Assembly (NCBI GenBank): GCA_009694365.1
Contig: SHVE01000013.1
Location: forward strand, 1-49,428
DNA from: Thermoleophilia bacterium
GTDB taxonomy: Bacteria > Actinomycetota > Thermoleophilia > Miltoncostaeales > Miltoncostaeaceae
Direction of reading: 5' to 3'
DNA length: 49,428 nt
Shown here: piece by piece, positions 1-8,141 of the stretch
Position numbering within the stretch: the stretch's first letter is position 1
Layout: every line of letters begins with the position of its first letter
Notes under the pieces: generated by a model
What the model saw: the letters and a program-made list of their open reading frames with translations, nothing else
Databases searched by the model: none
Told to the model about the DNA's origin: nothing
Translations under genes and position numbers: made by a program

Positions 1-108
1 GTTGTTACCGCCGTTGTTACCGCCGTTGTTACCGCCGTTGTTACCGCCGTTGTTACCGCCGTTGTTACCGCCGTTGTTACCGCCGTTGTTACCGCCGTTG
101 TTACCGCC
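1..108. repeat. 12-bp perfect tandem repeat, 9 copies, open at window edge
   Basis: Nine identical copies of GTTGTTACCGCC run from position 1 to 108 with no mismatch, and the array is cut by the window edge. On the minus strand each unit encodes Gly-Gly-Asn-Asn in the frame of the signal-peptide protein. The unit length is a multiple of three, so gain or loss of copies would change protein length without a frameshift. The identity of the copies suggests recent expansion or homogenisation. Confidence 0.97.
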
Positions 109-267
109 GCTGGGCCTGCAACCTGGCACGACGCGGTCGGGGACGCAGACCGGAGCCTGTGGGGGCTTTGGGCCCGTCTGGGCTGTCCCCATTCCCGCAC
201 CAAGTCCTACGGCTATGACGACGGCGGAACTCGCCGTCGCTGCGATGAGTTTGGCTATGCGGTGCAT
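1..267 (-). CDS. Secreted Gly-Asn (GGNN) repeat protein, C-terminus beyond window
   Basis: The reading frame opens with ATG at 267 and is still open at the window edge, giving 89 residues. A GGAGG Shine-Dalgarno lies 9 nt before the ATG. Residues 1-29 look like a Sec signal peptide: a basic start (MHRIAK), a hydrophobic core of Ala, Val, Ile and Gly, and a probable cleavage after GTA. A short Pro-rich segment with two cysteines (C41, C50) follows, and residues 54-89 are nine perfect GGNN units that continue past the edge. The protein is therefore probably exported and ends in, or contains, a flexible hydrophilic Gly/Asn region. I do not recognise a family. The cysteines could form a disulfide or an anchor. 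The signal peptide, the Shine-Dalgarno and the promoter at 312-341 make this frame far more likely than the overlapping Leu-Pro frame on the plus strand. Confidence 0.75.
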   Translation of the reverse strand, partial: MHRIAKLIAATASSAVVIAVGLGAGMGTAQTGPKPPQAPVCVPDRVVPGCRPSGGNNGGNNGGNNGGNNGGNNGGNNGGNNGGNNGGNN

Positions 268-311
268 CTGGACAGACCTCCACTGGCTTGGATCACGCAC
301 GTACTTATCTC

Positions 312-341
312 ACGGTACGCCTAAACGCGTTTGAATGTCAA
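312..341 (-). promoter_or_regulatory. Near-consensus sigma70-type promoter of the GGNN protein gene
   Basis: On the minus strand a perfect -35 TTGACA (341-336) is followed after 18 nt by a -10 TACCGT (317-312). Transcription would begin near 305, giving a leader of about 38 nt that contains the GGAGG of the gene starting at 267. The 18-nt spacer contains the perfect 10-bp palindrome AAACGCGTTT (323-332), a possible operator. This is the only full TTGACA-type promoter I noticed in the window. Confidence 0.7.
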
Positions 342-357
342 CCCACTCGGGTACGGG

Positions 358-723
358 CTACTGCGAGAGGTCGTCACGCAGGCGAACAGCCTCACGCAGA
401 TACGAGTGTGCCACCGGGCGGTCCGCCGGCATGTACGCGTGGATCATCAGTCGCACGCACATCGGCAGGGATCCCGCGACGGAGATCTCGCTGGCACAGA
501 GCAGGGGCACCGTTACGAGCCCCATGTCCCGGGCGGCCACGGCCGGGAACTGCGCGGTCAGGTCAGCGGTCGCGGTGAAGATGATCGACACCATGTCGTC
601 GGGGGATAGGGCGTTGCGGGCGATCACGTCATCGAGCAACTCACGCGTGGCGGTGATGATCTCGTCGGCGGAGTCGTTCGGGACGCTGGTCGCCCCGCGA
701 ATGGCACGGACACGCTCGCTCAC
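358..723 (-). CDS. aroH: Monofunctional chorismate mutase, AroH class
   Basis: Converts chorismate to prephenate, the branch step to Phe and Tyr. The 121-residue length and sequence match the Bacillus-type trimeric AroH family. Residues matching its active site are in register: R9, R65, E79 (in the CASE segment), R91 and Y108. The start is the GTG at 723, whose GTGA overlaps the rluB stop by 4 nt; a longer upstream reading is only an rluB shadow. It is the last gene of a scpA-scpB-rluB-aroH minus-strand operon. The prephenate dehydrogenase gene (5023-6153) lies in the divergent operon, so the two halves of the pathway flank one promoter region. Confidence 0.9.
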   Translation of the reverse strand: MSERVRAIRGATSVPNDSADEIITATRELLDDVIARNALSPDDMVSIIFTATADLTAQFPAVAARDMGLVTVPLLCASEISVAGSLPMCVRLMIHAYMPADRPVAHSYLREAVRLRDDLSQ

Positions 724-1445
724 TGTCTCATCCCCGCCATCGTCTCGAGTTTCGCGATCTCGGCCGAAGACAGCATGCGGAACTCCCCGCGCTCCAAGCG
801 GCCGAGGCCGAGTCCGGCGTAGCGGGTGCGCACGAGGCGTCGTACCCGGTGCCCGATGGCCTCGCACATACGGCGTACCTGACGATTGCGTCCTTCGGTG
901 ATCTCCACGGACAGCCATGTTCCACCCGGGGCCTGGCGGTCGAGGATGTCCACTTTCGCGGGCTGGGTTGGTCCATCGTCCAAGTCGATACCGTTTCGCA
1001 ACGCCCGTATCCCGGCGGCCGAGACCCGGCCGTCCACCAGTACCTCGTAGATCTTCGAAACGCGGGAACGCGGATGCATAAGGCGGTGCGCGAGGTCGCC
1101 GTCGTTGGTGATGAGCAGGAGACCTGTGGTGTTGATGTCGAGGCGTCCGATGGGATACAGGCGCACATCACCCGGAAGTGTGTCGAGCACCGTGGGGCGC
1201 CCCTGTGGGTCGGATGCGGTGGATACCACACCCATTGGTTTGTTGAAGATGTAGGTACAGATGGGCTCCGGACGTACCTCGATTCCATCCACGGCGAGAT
1301 GATCGGAGTCCGACACCATCTGGCCGATTGCGGCCACGGTGCCGTTGATGGTGACCCGGCCCTCACGGATCAGCGTCTCCGCCCCGCGCCTGCTCGCCAC
1401 CCCCGCCTGGGCGAGGGCACGGTGAACGCGGCGGTCAGCGGTCAC
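720..1445 (-). CDS. rluB: 23S rRNA pseudouridine synthase, RluB/RsuA family
   Basis: A 241-residue RNA pseudouridine synthase. An S4 RNA-binding domain occupies about residues 1-60 (VASRRGAETLIREGRV region), followed by the catalytic domain with the GRLD motif whose Asp is D103, and a C-terminal GRNRQVRRMCEAIGH segment typical of the RsuA/RluB/RluE/RluF group. It probably modifies helix 89 of 23S rRNA, as RluB does elsewhere; the exact target cannot be read from sequence. Start is GTG at 1445, overlapping the end of scpB by 11 nt. The scpA-scpB-rluB order is widespread in Gram-positive and actinobacterial genomes. Confidence 0.92.
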   Translation of the reverse strand: MTADRRVHRALAQAGVASRRGAETLIREGRVTINGTVAAIGQMVSDSDHLAVDGIEVRPEPICTYIFNKPMGVVSTASDPQGRPTVLDTLPGDVRLYPIGRLDINTTGLLLITNDGDLAHRLMHPRSRVSKIYEVLVDGRVSAAGIRALRNGIDLDDGPTQPAKVDILDRQAPGGTWLSVEITEGRNRQVRRMCEAIGHRVRRLVRTRYAGLGLGRLERGEFRMLSSAEIAKLETMAGMRQ

Positions 1446-2019
1446 CGGTCTCCGCCTCGGCGATGAGGTCGTCCTTGTGGAGGCGGGCGCGAAGGGCCGA
1501 GGCTTCGGGGCCCGTCAACTCGAACCGCTCGAGCGGCGGGAGGTCGCCGCGCCGGGCGAGGCCGAATCGCTCGAGGAATCGTGTGGTGGTCTGGTAACGC
1601 ATGGCGCCGCCCGATGGGGTGCGGTCGGCCTCCTCGATCAGCCCGTGATCGATGAGGCTGCTGAGTGTCGAGTCGACATCCACCCCTCGCAGCCGGCCGA
1701 TCTCCCGGCGCGTGACCGGCTCGAGGTAGGCCACCACGCTCAGGGTTTCAAGCGCCGCCGGCGAGAGCCGGTCCTCCCGGGGACGGGCCCGTAGGCGGTC
1801 GCAGGCCGGGGCGAGATCGGCCCGCGTGCGGAGCGCCCAGCCGCCAGCGATCTCCGCGAGTTCGAGGCCCGTCTCCTCGTGGTGTCGTTCCCGGATCTCC
1901 GCGAGGGCGCGGTCGATCTCGGCGGGAGACCCTGCGGTGATGTCCTGGATGGTCGTGACCTCCAGCGGCTCCGGCGAGATGAAGAGCAGGGCGTCGATGG
2001 TGCGTGCGAGATCGCTCAT
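1435..2019 (-). CDS. scpB: Segregation and condensation protein B
   Basis: A 194-residue ScpB, the winged-helix partner that binds ScpA and completes the SMC-ScpA-ScpB condensin. The N-terminus (SDLARTIDALLFISPEPL) and the second winged helix (TLSVVAYLEPVTRREIGRLRG) are family hallmarks. The start ATG overlaps the scpA stop as ATGA (2016-2019), so the two subunits are translationally coupled. The SMC subunit is encoded about 36 kb away at 38267-41569. Confidence 0.93.
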   Translation of the reverse strand: MSDLARTIDALLFISPEPLEVTTIQDITAGSPAEIDRALAEIRERHHEETGLELAEIAGGWALRTRADLAPACDRLRARPREDRLSPAALETLSVVAYLEPVTRREIGRLRGVDVDSTLSSLIDHGLIEEADRTPSGGAMRYQTTTRFLERFGLARRGDLPPLERFELTGPEASALRARLHKDDLIAEAETGDR

Positions 2020-2738
2020 CGACGACCGGTGATGAGGATGTCGCGGAATGGGATGTCCTGGCGCAGTTCCGCCTCGCCCCGACGCACCAACTCCAGTGCG
2101 GCGAGCAACGTGAGGGCTTCCTCCAGACGGTCGCAGTCGGCCACCATCTGGTCGAACGAGACCTCGCGAAGTCGGGCGATCGACTCGCGAAGGCGGCCCA
2201 GGAGTTCGGGGAGCGGCCGCCGCTCGACGCCCATGTGCGCGAGGGACGGTGCGGGGGGCGCATCGACCATCGCCTGCATGGCGGCGCGGAGACGGTCCGG
2301 GTCGTCACGTACGGGCACCGGGGTGCCCGTACCGGGTGGCACTCGGCGGTACCGGGGTCCCTCGGCAGCGGTGAGGCGCTCAGCGAGCCACAGGGCGGTG
2401 CGCTGGAACGGGGCGTAGGCGATGAGGCGGGCGGCCAACGCCTCGCGCATCGCCACGGCATCGGGGTCGGGTTCGTCTTCGATGTCCTCGCCCAGCATCC
2501 GCCGACCCTTGAGGTCGGCGATGGATGCGAGCAGCAACACCAGTTGGCTCGCGGCGTCGAGCTCCCACGTCTCGCCCGTTCCGGTGGTGGTTGCCTCCTC
2601 CACCAGATCGGCGAGGGGAAGTTCGAGCAGATCGACCTCGTCCCGGAGGAGCAGGGTGAGGAGGACGTCGAAGGGGCCCTCGAAGAGATCGGTCGCGACC
2701 TCTTGTGTGAGGGCCGCGCTGGCATGGGAAACGCGCAC
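2016..2738 (-). CDS. scpA: Segregation and condensation protein A (kleisin)
   Basis: A 240-residue ScpA, the kleisin that bridges the SMC heads. The FEGPFDVLLTLLLRDEVDLLELP segment near residues 18-40 is the family signature, and the C-terminal winged helix (FRDILITG region) is present. The start is GTG at 2738, with no Shine-Dalgarno; a TAACCT -10 hexamer lies 7 nt upstream, so the message is probably leaderless or nearly so. It is the first gene of the scpA-scpB-rluB-aroH operon and is divergent from hisC. Confidence 0.92.
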   Translation of the reverse strand: MRVSHASAALTQEVATDLFEGPFDVLLTLLLRDEVDLLELPLADLVEEATTTGTGETWELDAASQLVLLLASIADLKGRRMLGEDIEDEPDPDAVAMREALAARLIAYAPFQRTALWLAERLTAAEGPRYRRVPPGTGTPVPVRDDPDRLRAAMQAMVDAPPAPSLAHMGVERRPLPELLGRLRESIARLREVSFDQMVADCDRLEEALTLLAALELVRRGEAELRQDIPFRDILITGRR

Positions 2739-2745
2739 CGTCGCA

Positions 2746-2751
2746 AGGTTA
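2746..2751 (-). promoter_or_regulatory. Candidate -10 element (TAACCT) of the scpA operon
   Basis: TAACCT on the minus strand ends 7 nt before the scpA GTG. No clear -35 and no Shine-Dalgarno are present. It belongs to a recurring class in this window in which a TAnnnT hexamer sits 6-9 nt before the start codon. Confidence 0.5.
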
Positions 2752-2812
2752 CCCAGCGTCCCGGCGACCGCACCTTCCGCCGGGCAGACGGTCCGTGCGA
2801 TTATGCCAATCG

Positions 2813-3931
2813 ATGACGATTCGCACCGCTTCCCGGATCGCTCGGGTCCCGCACTACGAGCCCGGTCTCACGATGGCCGAGGTGATGGCGGACTACGGCC
2901 TGACGTCGGTGGTCAAGTTGGCGAGCAACGAGAGCCCGTTCCCACCGCTCCCCGAGGTGGAGGCGGTCATCACTGAGGAACTTGCGCGGCTCAATCGCTA
3001 TCCCGACGCGGCCGCACGATCCCTCCGGGCCGCCTTGGCCGACCGCCACGCGGTGGACACCCCGCAGATCGCCGTGGGGAACGGCTCGTGCGAACTGATC
3101 GTGCACGCGGGTATCGCACTGCTCGACCCGGGAACCACGGTCGTGCACGCCGACCCATCCTTCGCCATGTACCCGCACCTCGCCGCTGTGTCGGGCGCCG
3201 AGGGCATCGGCGTGCCGCTCGCCCCCGATGGGGGGCACGACTTCGATGCGATGGCCGCCGTCGTGGACGAGCGCACCCGCCTCATCATCATCTGCAACCC
3301 CAACAATCCGACGGGCGTCTATCGCAGTGCGGACGACATCGAACGGTTCCTCGACCGGGTTCCCGACGACCTCGCGGTGCTGGTGGACGAGGCCTACTAC
3401 GACTTTGTGTCCGCGCCCGATCGTGGGCGCGTGTCGGTACTCGCACGTACGCGACCCAATCTCCTCGTCACGCGCACGTTCAGTAAGGCCTATGGGCTCT
3501 GCGGGCTGCGGGTGGGGTACGGCATCGGTTCCGCGTCGTGGGTGGCCGCGCTCGACGCAGTGCGCCAGCCGTTCAACACGAATCACTTGGCCCAGGTCGC
3601 GGCGCTCGAGAGCCTGCGGCACCCCGCGGCTATCCAGGAGCGGGTGGACGAGGCAATTCGGGAGCGGGAACGGGTGGCGGGCGCCCTCGTTGCAATGGGT
3701 GTGCCCTTTACTCCGAGCCACGGCAACTTTATCCTGATGGAGCCACCCGGCTCGGGCATGGATGCCCGAGCCTTGCACGAGGACCTGCTTACGCGCGGGG
3801 TCATCGTGCGCGACGGGTCCGCGCTCGGGTGCCCCGGCACCCTTCGCATCACCATCGGGGCACCGGCGGAGAACGATGCATTCGTGGCCGCGCTCGGCGC
3901 GGCCACCGGGATCGCCGCACCCACCGCGTAG
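2813..3931 (+). CDS. hisC: Histidinol-phosphate/aromatic aminotransferase (HisC-like)
   Basis: A 372-residue class I/II PLP aminotransferase of the HisC family. Visible motifs are NRYPD (61-65), NGSCELI (90-96), CNPNNPTG (161-168), DEAYYDF (192-198), the PLP lysine in RTFSKAYGL (K225) and the RVGYG arginine (R233). It catalyses transamination of imidazole-acetol phosphate or of aromatic 2-oxo acids. No other his gene is nearby, whereas aroF, tyrA and (divergently) aroH adjoin it, so a role in Phe/Tyr transamination is at least as likely as histidine synthesis. The ATG at 2813 is chosen because MTIRTASRIARVPHYEPG aligns with family N-termini; a GTG at 2795 would add six residues. Confidence 0.88.
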   Translation: MTIRTASRIARVPHYEPGLTMAEVMADYGLTSVVKLASNESPFPPLPEVEAVITEELARLNRYPDAAARSLRAALADRHAVDTPQIAVGNGSCELIVHAGIALLDPGTTVVHADPSFAMYPHLAAVSGAEGIGVPLAPDGGHDFDAMAAVVDERTRLIIICNPNNPTGVYRSADDIERFLDRVPDDLAVLVDEAYYDFVSAPDRGRVSVLARTRPNLLVTRTFSKAYGLCGLRVGYGIGSASWVAALDAVRQPFNTNHLAQVAALESLRHPAAIQERVDEAIRERERVAGALVAMGVPFTPSHGNFILMEPPGSGMDARALHEDLLTRGVIVRDGSALGCPGTLRITIGAPAENDAFVAALGAATGIAAPTA

Positions 3932-3976
3932 GTCGCGGAACCCACGGAAAACACCGAACGAGGACTCACTGCAGCC

Positions 3977-5023
3977 ATGATGATCGTGATGAAGGAAGGC
4001 GCGTCCGAGGGCCAGATCCAGTCGGTCGTCGACCGGGTGACCGCTGCCGGAGCAAAGGCTCATGTGTCGCGTGGTGAGTTCGTCACCGTTATCGGTGCCA
4101 TCGGCGATGATCGCGAGATGGTGGCCGGTCTTGATCTCGCCGGCGAAGACGGCGTGGAGAAGGTCGTTCCCATCCTCAAGCCCTACAAACTCGTCTCCCG
4201 TGAGTTCCGCCACGGGGATCTCCCGGTCACGGTCGCCGGGCGTCAGGTGGGCGGCGGTTCCTTCGGCCTCATCGCCGGACCGTGCACGGTGGAGACTCGC
4301 GAGCAGACGCTCGCGACCGCCCGGGTCGTGAAGGCGGCCGGGGCCTGCATGCTGCGTGGTGGCGCGTACAAGCCGCGCACCTCGCCGTACACGTTTCAGG
4401 GGCTGGGCAAGCCCGCGCTGGAAATTCTGGCCGAGGCCCGCGCGGAGACGGGGCTCCCCGTCGTCACCGAGCTCATGGACATCCGCCAACTCGAGGACGT
4501 TCTCGAGGTGGCGGATGTCATTCAGGTGGGTGCCCGCAACATGCAGAACTTCGATCTCATGAAGGAGATCGGCCGCACCGACAAGGCCATCCTGCTCAAA
4601 CGTGGTCTGGCCAACACGGTCGAGGAGTGGCTGCTCTCGGCCGAGTACATCGCCAAGGAGGGCAACGAGCGCATCATCTTGTGCGAGCGCGGCATCCGCA
4701 CGTTCGAAACCGCCACGCGGTCTACCCTCGACCTGTCGGCCATTCCGGTGGCCAAGAACCTGTCGGCCCTTCCGGTCATCGTGGATCCGTCGCACGCGAT
4801 GGGCCGTCGTGACTTCATCCTGCCCATGGCCCGCGCGGCCGTTGCAGCGGGTGCGGATGGCCTCATCGTCGAGGTGCACCCGGAGCCCGAGCACGCCCTC
4901 TGCGACGGACCGCAGCAGATCCGTGCGGCGGACTTCGCGGCCTGGGTGGCCGACGTCGCGCGCGTGGTGGAACTCATGGGCCTAGTGATGGCGGGCGGCG
5001 AGCCCGTCCCCGCCGGGGTCTGA
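3977..5023 (+). CDS. aroF: 3-deoxy-7-phosphoheptulonate (DAHP) synthase, type I-beta with FLD domain
   Basis: Condenses phosphoenolpyruvate and erythrose 4-phosphate, the entry step of the shikimate pathway. Residues 1-70 form the ferredoxin-like regulatory domain seen in Thermotoga-type enzymes (MIVMKEGASEGQI start). The barrel follows with the metal-binding Cys in GPCTVE (C103), AYKPRTSPY (130-138), VGARNMQNF, DPSHAMGRRDF and VEVHPEPEHALCDG. Length 348 is typical. The stop overlaps the tyrA ATG by one base (TGATG), so the two are coupled. The FLD domain usually confers feedback inhibition by Tyr or Phe; that is family knowledge, not shown here. Confidence 0.93.
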   Translation: MMIVMKEGASEGQIQSVVDRVTAAGAKAHVSRGEFVTVIGAIGDDREMVAGLDLAGEDGVEKVVPILKPYKLVSREFRHGDLPVTVAGRQVGGGSFGLIAGPCTVETREQTLATARVVKAAGACMLRGGAYKPRTSPYTFQGLGKPALEILAEARAETGLPVVTELMDIRQLEDVLEVADVIQVGARNMQNFDLMKEIGRTDKAILLKRGLANTVEEWLLSAEYIAKEGNERIILCERGIRTFETATRSTLDLSAIPVAKNLSALPVIVDPSHAMGRRDFILPMARAAVAAGADGLIVEVHPEPEHALCDGPQQIRAADFAAWVADVARVVELMGLVMAGGEPVPAGV

Positions 5024-6153
5024 TGGCCATGACCGGGACGGGTGGCCCGGTCGCCCTTGTGGGCGTCGGGCTCATCGGCGGATCCCTCGGCCTCGCGCTT
5101 CGCGCGCTGTCCGGGGCTCCGGAAGTCCGGGGCATCGACCCCAGTGCCGGCGTGCTGGATGCCGCCCTCGCGTGCGGGGCCATCTCCGTGGCATCGCCGG
5201 ACCTCGCGTCGGCCGTGCGCGGGGCCGAGGTGGTCGTGGTGTGCGCACCGGTCGGGGAGATCCCCGGTCTGGTGCGCGAGGTCCTCAGATTCGCCGACGC
5301 GAATGCGGTTGTCACCGATGTGGGGTCGGCCAAGAGTGGCGTGGTCCGTGCGCTTCGTCCCGGGGAGCGAGAGAGGTTCTGCGGCGGACACCCCGTGGCG
5401 GGCGGCGAGGGTGCTGGGGTGGGGCAGGCGCGCGGCGACCTCTTTCGTGGGACCACGTGGTTCCTTACGCCCACGGTCGAGACCCGACCGGATCTGCTCA
5501 CGAGGGTTCACGGAGTGGTCACCGCCGTGGGCGCGCACCCGGTGGCCGTGGACGCCGCGGTCCACGACCATCTCATGGCCCTCGTTTCGCACCTGCCGCA
5601 CGTCATTGCATCCACCCTCATCCGGCAGGCCGCGACTACGGCTCCCAAAGGGCGCGAGGCACTGCGGTCGGCTGGCCCGTCGTTTCGTGATCTCACACGG
5701 GTGGCGGGGGCTAATCCGGCGCTCTGGGCCGACATCCTCCTTGAGAACCGCGATGCCGTTGTGGTCGAGACCCGGCGCCACCGCGCCGAACTGGCCGAGG
5801 TGGAGCGTGCGCTCGACCTCGGGGATCGCGAGTGGCTCGAGGGCTTCTTCCGTAGTGCTGCGGACGGGCGTGCGCGTCTCATGGCCGAGGACGATCCCGT
5901 CACGGGCGAGGTCGCGCGCGTGGTGGTGGAGATCCCGAATGAACCGGGGGTCCTCTCGGCGATCGCCACGGCGCTCGGACACGCGCATATCAACATCGAG
6001 GATCTACACCTCATTCCGGCGCGCCCGGGCGAGCCGCTCGGTTCACTCGAACTCGACGTCCACGGCCCCGATGCCGCGCGTCGTGCCATTGAACTGATCA
6101 CCGAGCGCGGATTCCGTGTGCGTGGCGATGCGGGAGACGCGGTTCCGCACTGA
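5023..6153 (+). CDS. tyrA: Prephenate dehydrogenase with C-terminal ACT domain
   Basis: A 376-residue enzyme converting prephenate to 4-hydroxyphenylpyruvate for tyrosine synthesis. The NAD(P)-binding motif VGLIGGSLG lies near residues 15-23; [10 protein letters not shown] and a dimerisation-helix region ([11 protein letters not shown]) follow. The last 75 or so residues ([18 protein letters not shown] onward) form an ACT domain that probably binds tyrosine or phenylalanine for feedback control. It is directly coupled to aroF, and with aroH it completes the chorismate-to-tyrosine branch. Confidence 0.92.
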   Translation: MAMTGTGGPVALVGVGLIGGSLGLALRALSGAPEVRGIDPSAGVLDAALACGAISVASPDLASAVRGAEVVVVCAPVGEIPGLVREVLRFADANAVVTDVGSAKSGVVRALRPGERERFCGGHPVAGGEGAGVGQARGDLFRGTTWFLTPTVETRPDLLTRVHGVVTAVGAHPVAVDAAVHDHLMALVSHLPHVIASTLIRQAATTAPKGREALRSAGPSFRDLTRVAGANPALWADILLENRDAVVVETRRHRAELAEVERALDLGDREWLEGFFRSAADGRARLMAEDDPVTGEVARVVVEIPNEPGVLSAIATALGHAHINIEDLHLIPARPGEPLGSLELDVHGPDAARRAIELITERGFRVRGDAGDAVPH

Positions 6154-6203
6154 CCGCCCGATTCCGTGCGCAGTCGCCGGATGCACGCGATAAGGAGACA
6201 CCC

Positions 6204-6839
6204 ATGCCACCCCGAAACGTCGCGAGAAATATGGTTGTCACCCCGGAGGACGCCCTCCCCGGGCGTGCGGAGGAGATCTGGGTTCCCACGGCGCATGCGG
6301 TACTCGGGAATCCGCTCCGGCCACCGTTCCCGGATCGCCTCGAGCAACTCGTGGTGGGCATGGGTTGCTTCTGGGGCGCCGAACGACTCTTGTGGCAGAT
6401 TCCGGGGGTCTGGACCACCGCGGTGGGGTACGCAGGTGGTCACACCCGCAATCCGTTGTACGAGGAGGTCTGCAGCGGGCGTACCGGCCATACCGAGGTG
6501 GTGCTCTGCGTGTTCGATCCCGCGGTCACCTCATTCGGCGAGATGGTGCGCGTGTTTTGGGAGGGGCACGATCCCACCCAGGGGATGCGCCAGGGTCACG
6601 ACACCGGCACCCAGTACCGATCGGCCATCTACTGGACCGGGACACGCCAGCGCGAGTTGGCGGAGGCATCGTGCCGGACCTTCCAGTCGGCGCTCACCGC
6701 AGCGGGCCGTGAGGAGATCACCACCGAGATCGCCGAGGCTGGACCCTTCTTCTACGCCGAGCGCCTCCACCAGCAGTACCTCGCCACGAACCCCGACGGG
6801 TACTGCGGCCTCGGCGGAACGGGGGTGTCGTGCCCCTGA
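6204..6839 (+). CDS. msrA: Peptide methionine sulfoxide reductase MsrA
   Basis: Reduces methionine-S-sulfoxide in proteins. The 211-residue protein resembles the long Escherichia coli-type MsrA throughout, with catalytic C55 in GCFWG, the YAGG and HTEVV strands, [12 protein letters not shown], and a C-terminal tail bearing two cysteines (GYCGLGG...SCP) as resolving candidates. The distal Cys is one residue later than in the E. coli tail. A strong AAGGAG lies about 7 nt before the ATG. It follows tyrA after 50 nt and may be the fourth gene of that operon or carry its own promoter. Confidence 0.94.
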   Translation: MPPRNVARNMVVTPEDALPGRAEEIWVPTAHAVLGNPLRPPFPDRLEQLVVGMGCFWGAERLLWQIPGVWTTAVGYAGGHTRNPLYEEVCSGRTGHTEVVLCVFDPAVTSFGEMVRVFWEGHDPTQGMRQGHDTGTQYRSAIYWTGTRQRELAEASCRTFQSALTAAGREEITTEIAEAGPFFYAERLHQQYLATNPDGYCGLGGTGVSCP

Positions 6840-6867
6840 GGGGTGGCCAACCGTCGGTGAGCGCCTG

Positions 6868-7329
6868 ATGGAGGGGCTCCGGCCACCGCGGCCCCTCGTG
6901 GCGGACGACTTCGACGTGGCCCGCGCCGTGGCAACGGAGTGGTTCGGGCATCCCGTGGGGCTCACCCTTCACCGCCTCTTCTTCGATCAGTTGGGCCCTC
7001 AGGGTGTATGGCTCGCCCGTCACGACGGGTCCCCGGCGGGCTTCCTCCTCGGGATCATCAGTCAGTCGGAGCCCGATCTCGCCTACGTGCACATGCACGT
7101 CGTGGACCCCGTGCTCCGGGGGCAGGGCGTGGGGTCCACGCTCTATCGGGTCTTCGCCGCGCTTGCCGTGGGCGCGGGGTGCACCCGGATCCGCGCCCTC
7201 GCCGCACCGCACCGCGAGGGATCGATTCAATTCCACCGGGCCCTCGGGTTCGCCGGTCCTCTGGTGGCGGACTACCTCGGACCGGGTGAGGATCGCATCG
7301 TGTTCGAGCGCCCGCTGCCGCTCGCTTAG
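6868..7329 (+). CDS. GNAT-family N-acetyltransferase
   Basis: A 153-residue single-domain acetyltransferase. The acetyl-CoA pyrophosphate loop is visible as VLRGQGVGSTLY, preceded by the HMHVVDP strand and followed by GSIQFHRALGF, all typical of GNAT folds. The substrate is unknown. The ATG at 6868 is taken because it begins where homology would start and has a weak GGTGAG upstream. Its 3' end overlaps the convergent hydrolase gene by 4 nt (7326-7329). Confidence 0.75.
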   Translation: MEGLRPPRPLVADDFDVARAVATEWFGHPVGLTLHRLFFDQLGPQGVWLARHDGSPAGFLLGIISQSEPDLAYVHMHVVDPVLRGQGVGSTLYRVFAALAVGAGCTRIRALAAPHREGSIQFHRALGFAGPLVADYLGPGEDRIVFERPLPLA

Positions 7330-8141
7330 GCGGGTATGTCCGCCACGAAGTCCGCGATCACCCGGCTGAGGGTGCTGCCGCGCCAGGCCAGTGGGCTGTG
7401 CGTGGCGTCCTCCACCACGAACCGGGCCCCCGGGATGATCGTGGCCCATCGCTGCGCGATGTCCATGGGGTGCTCGGGGTCCAGTCGGTCGCGACTGCCC
7501 ACGATCAGTGTGGGGCAGATGACCGCGCGAAGGGCACGCTCACCGTCGAAGGCCGCATCGGCCGTTGTGCATCGCAGGGCAGTCGCCACGGCGTCGGGGT
7601 GCTCGTGCCGCGTAAGGCGCTGCCGCATGACGGTTTGGATTGCCTCGCGGCTCCCGGCGGGAACGCCCGGATCTCCGTAGGCCGCGACGAACCCGTCGGG
7701 ACCGTCGGCCTCGAGCCCCGTCGCCAAGGCGTCCCATCGCTCGGGTGCGGCGCTTGGGGCGCCGAGGTGCGCCGGGGTGATCGCAACCAGCGCACGGACA
7801 CGGTCGGGGTGGGCCAGGGCCACCGCCGCGGCCACCGCGGCTCCCATCGACATTCCCACGAGGGTCGCTCGGGACACGCCCCGGTCGTTCATCACGCGTA
7901 CGGCGTCCTCGACAAGGACGCGGTAGGTGTATCCATCGGTATGGACCGCGGGCGACGACTCCCCGTGCCCACGCGAGTCGTACGCGATGACCCGGTAGCC
8001 CGACCGCTCGAGTCCGGTTGATCCGTGTACGACGTAACGGCGGGTGGCAGAGAGCCCGTGAAGCAGCAGAATGGCGGGCCCGACACCGTTGTCGTCACCA
8101 CGCAGCGTGACTCCGTCTCCCTCGACTGTGAACTCCGTCAC
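7326..8141 (-). CDS. Alpha/beta-hydrolase fold protein
   Basis: A 271-residue cytoplasmic alpha/beta hydrolase with no signal peptide. The oxyanion HG motif is LLLHGLSATRR (about 26-35), the nucleophile is S98 in GMSMG, a probable acid Asp lies in VGSRDRLDPEHP and the catalytic His in DATHSPLAW. A cap of about 80 residues separates the core halves. Substrate unknown; family members include esterases, lactonases and haloperoxidase-like enzymes. Start GTG at 8141 overlaps the recQ stop as GTGA, so it is translationally coupled to the helicase although no functional link is obvious. Confidence 0.82.
   Translation of the reverse strand: MTEFTVEGDGVTLRGDDNGVGPAILLLHGLSATRRYVVHGSTGLERSGYRVIAYDSRGHGESSPAVHTDGYTYRVLVEDAVRVMNDRGVSRATLVGMSMGAAVAAAVALAHPDRVRALVAITPAHLGAPSAAPERWDALATGLEADGPDGFVAAYGDPGVPAGSREAIQTVMRQRLTRHEHPDAVATALRCTTADAAFDGERALRAVICPTLIVGSRDRLDPEHPMDIAQRWATIIPGARFVVEDATHSPLAWRGSTLSRVIADFVADIPA

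Noticed and set aside
2-334. Plus-strand frame encoding a Leu-Pro repeat protein
   Set aside because: It has no Shine-Dalgarno or signal and reads through the promoter and start of the minus-strand GGNN gene, which has a signal peptide, a ribosome site and a consensus promoter.
2801-4894. Very long minus-strand frame (697 codons) opposite hisC and aroF
   Set aside because: Its His/Arg/Gly-rich composition is that of an antisense shadow in GC-rich DNA, and the plus-strand genes have full family motifs.
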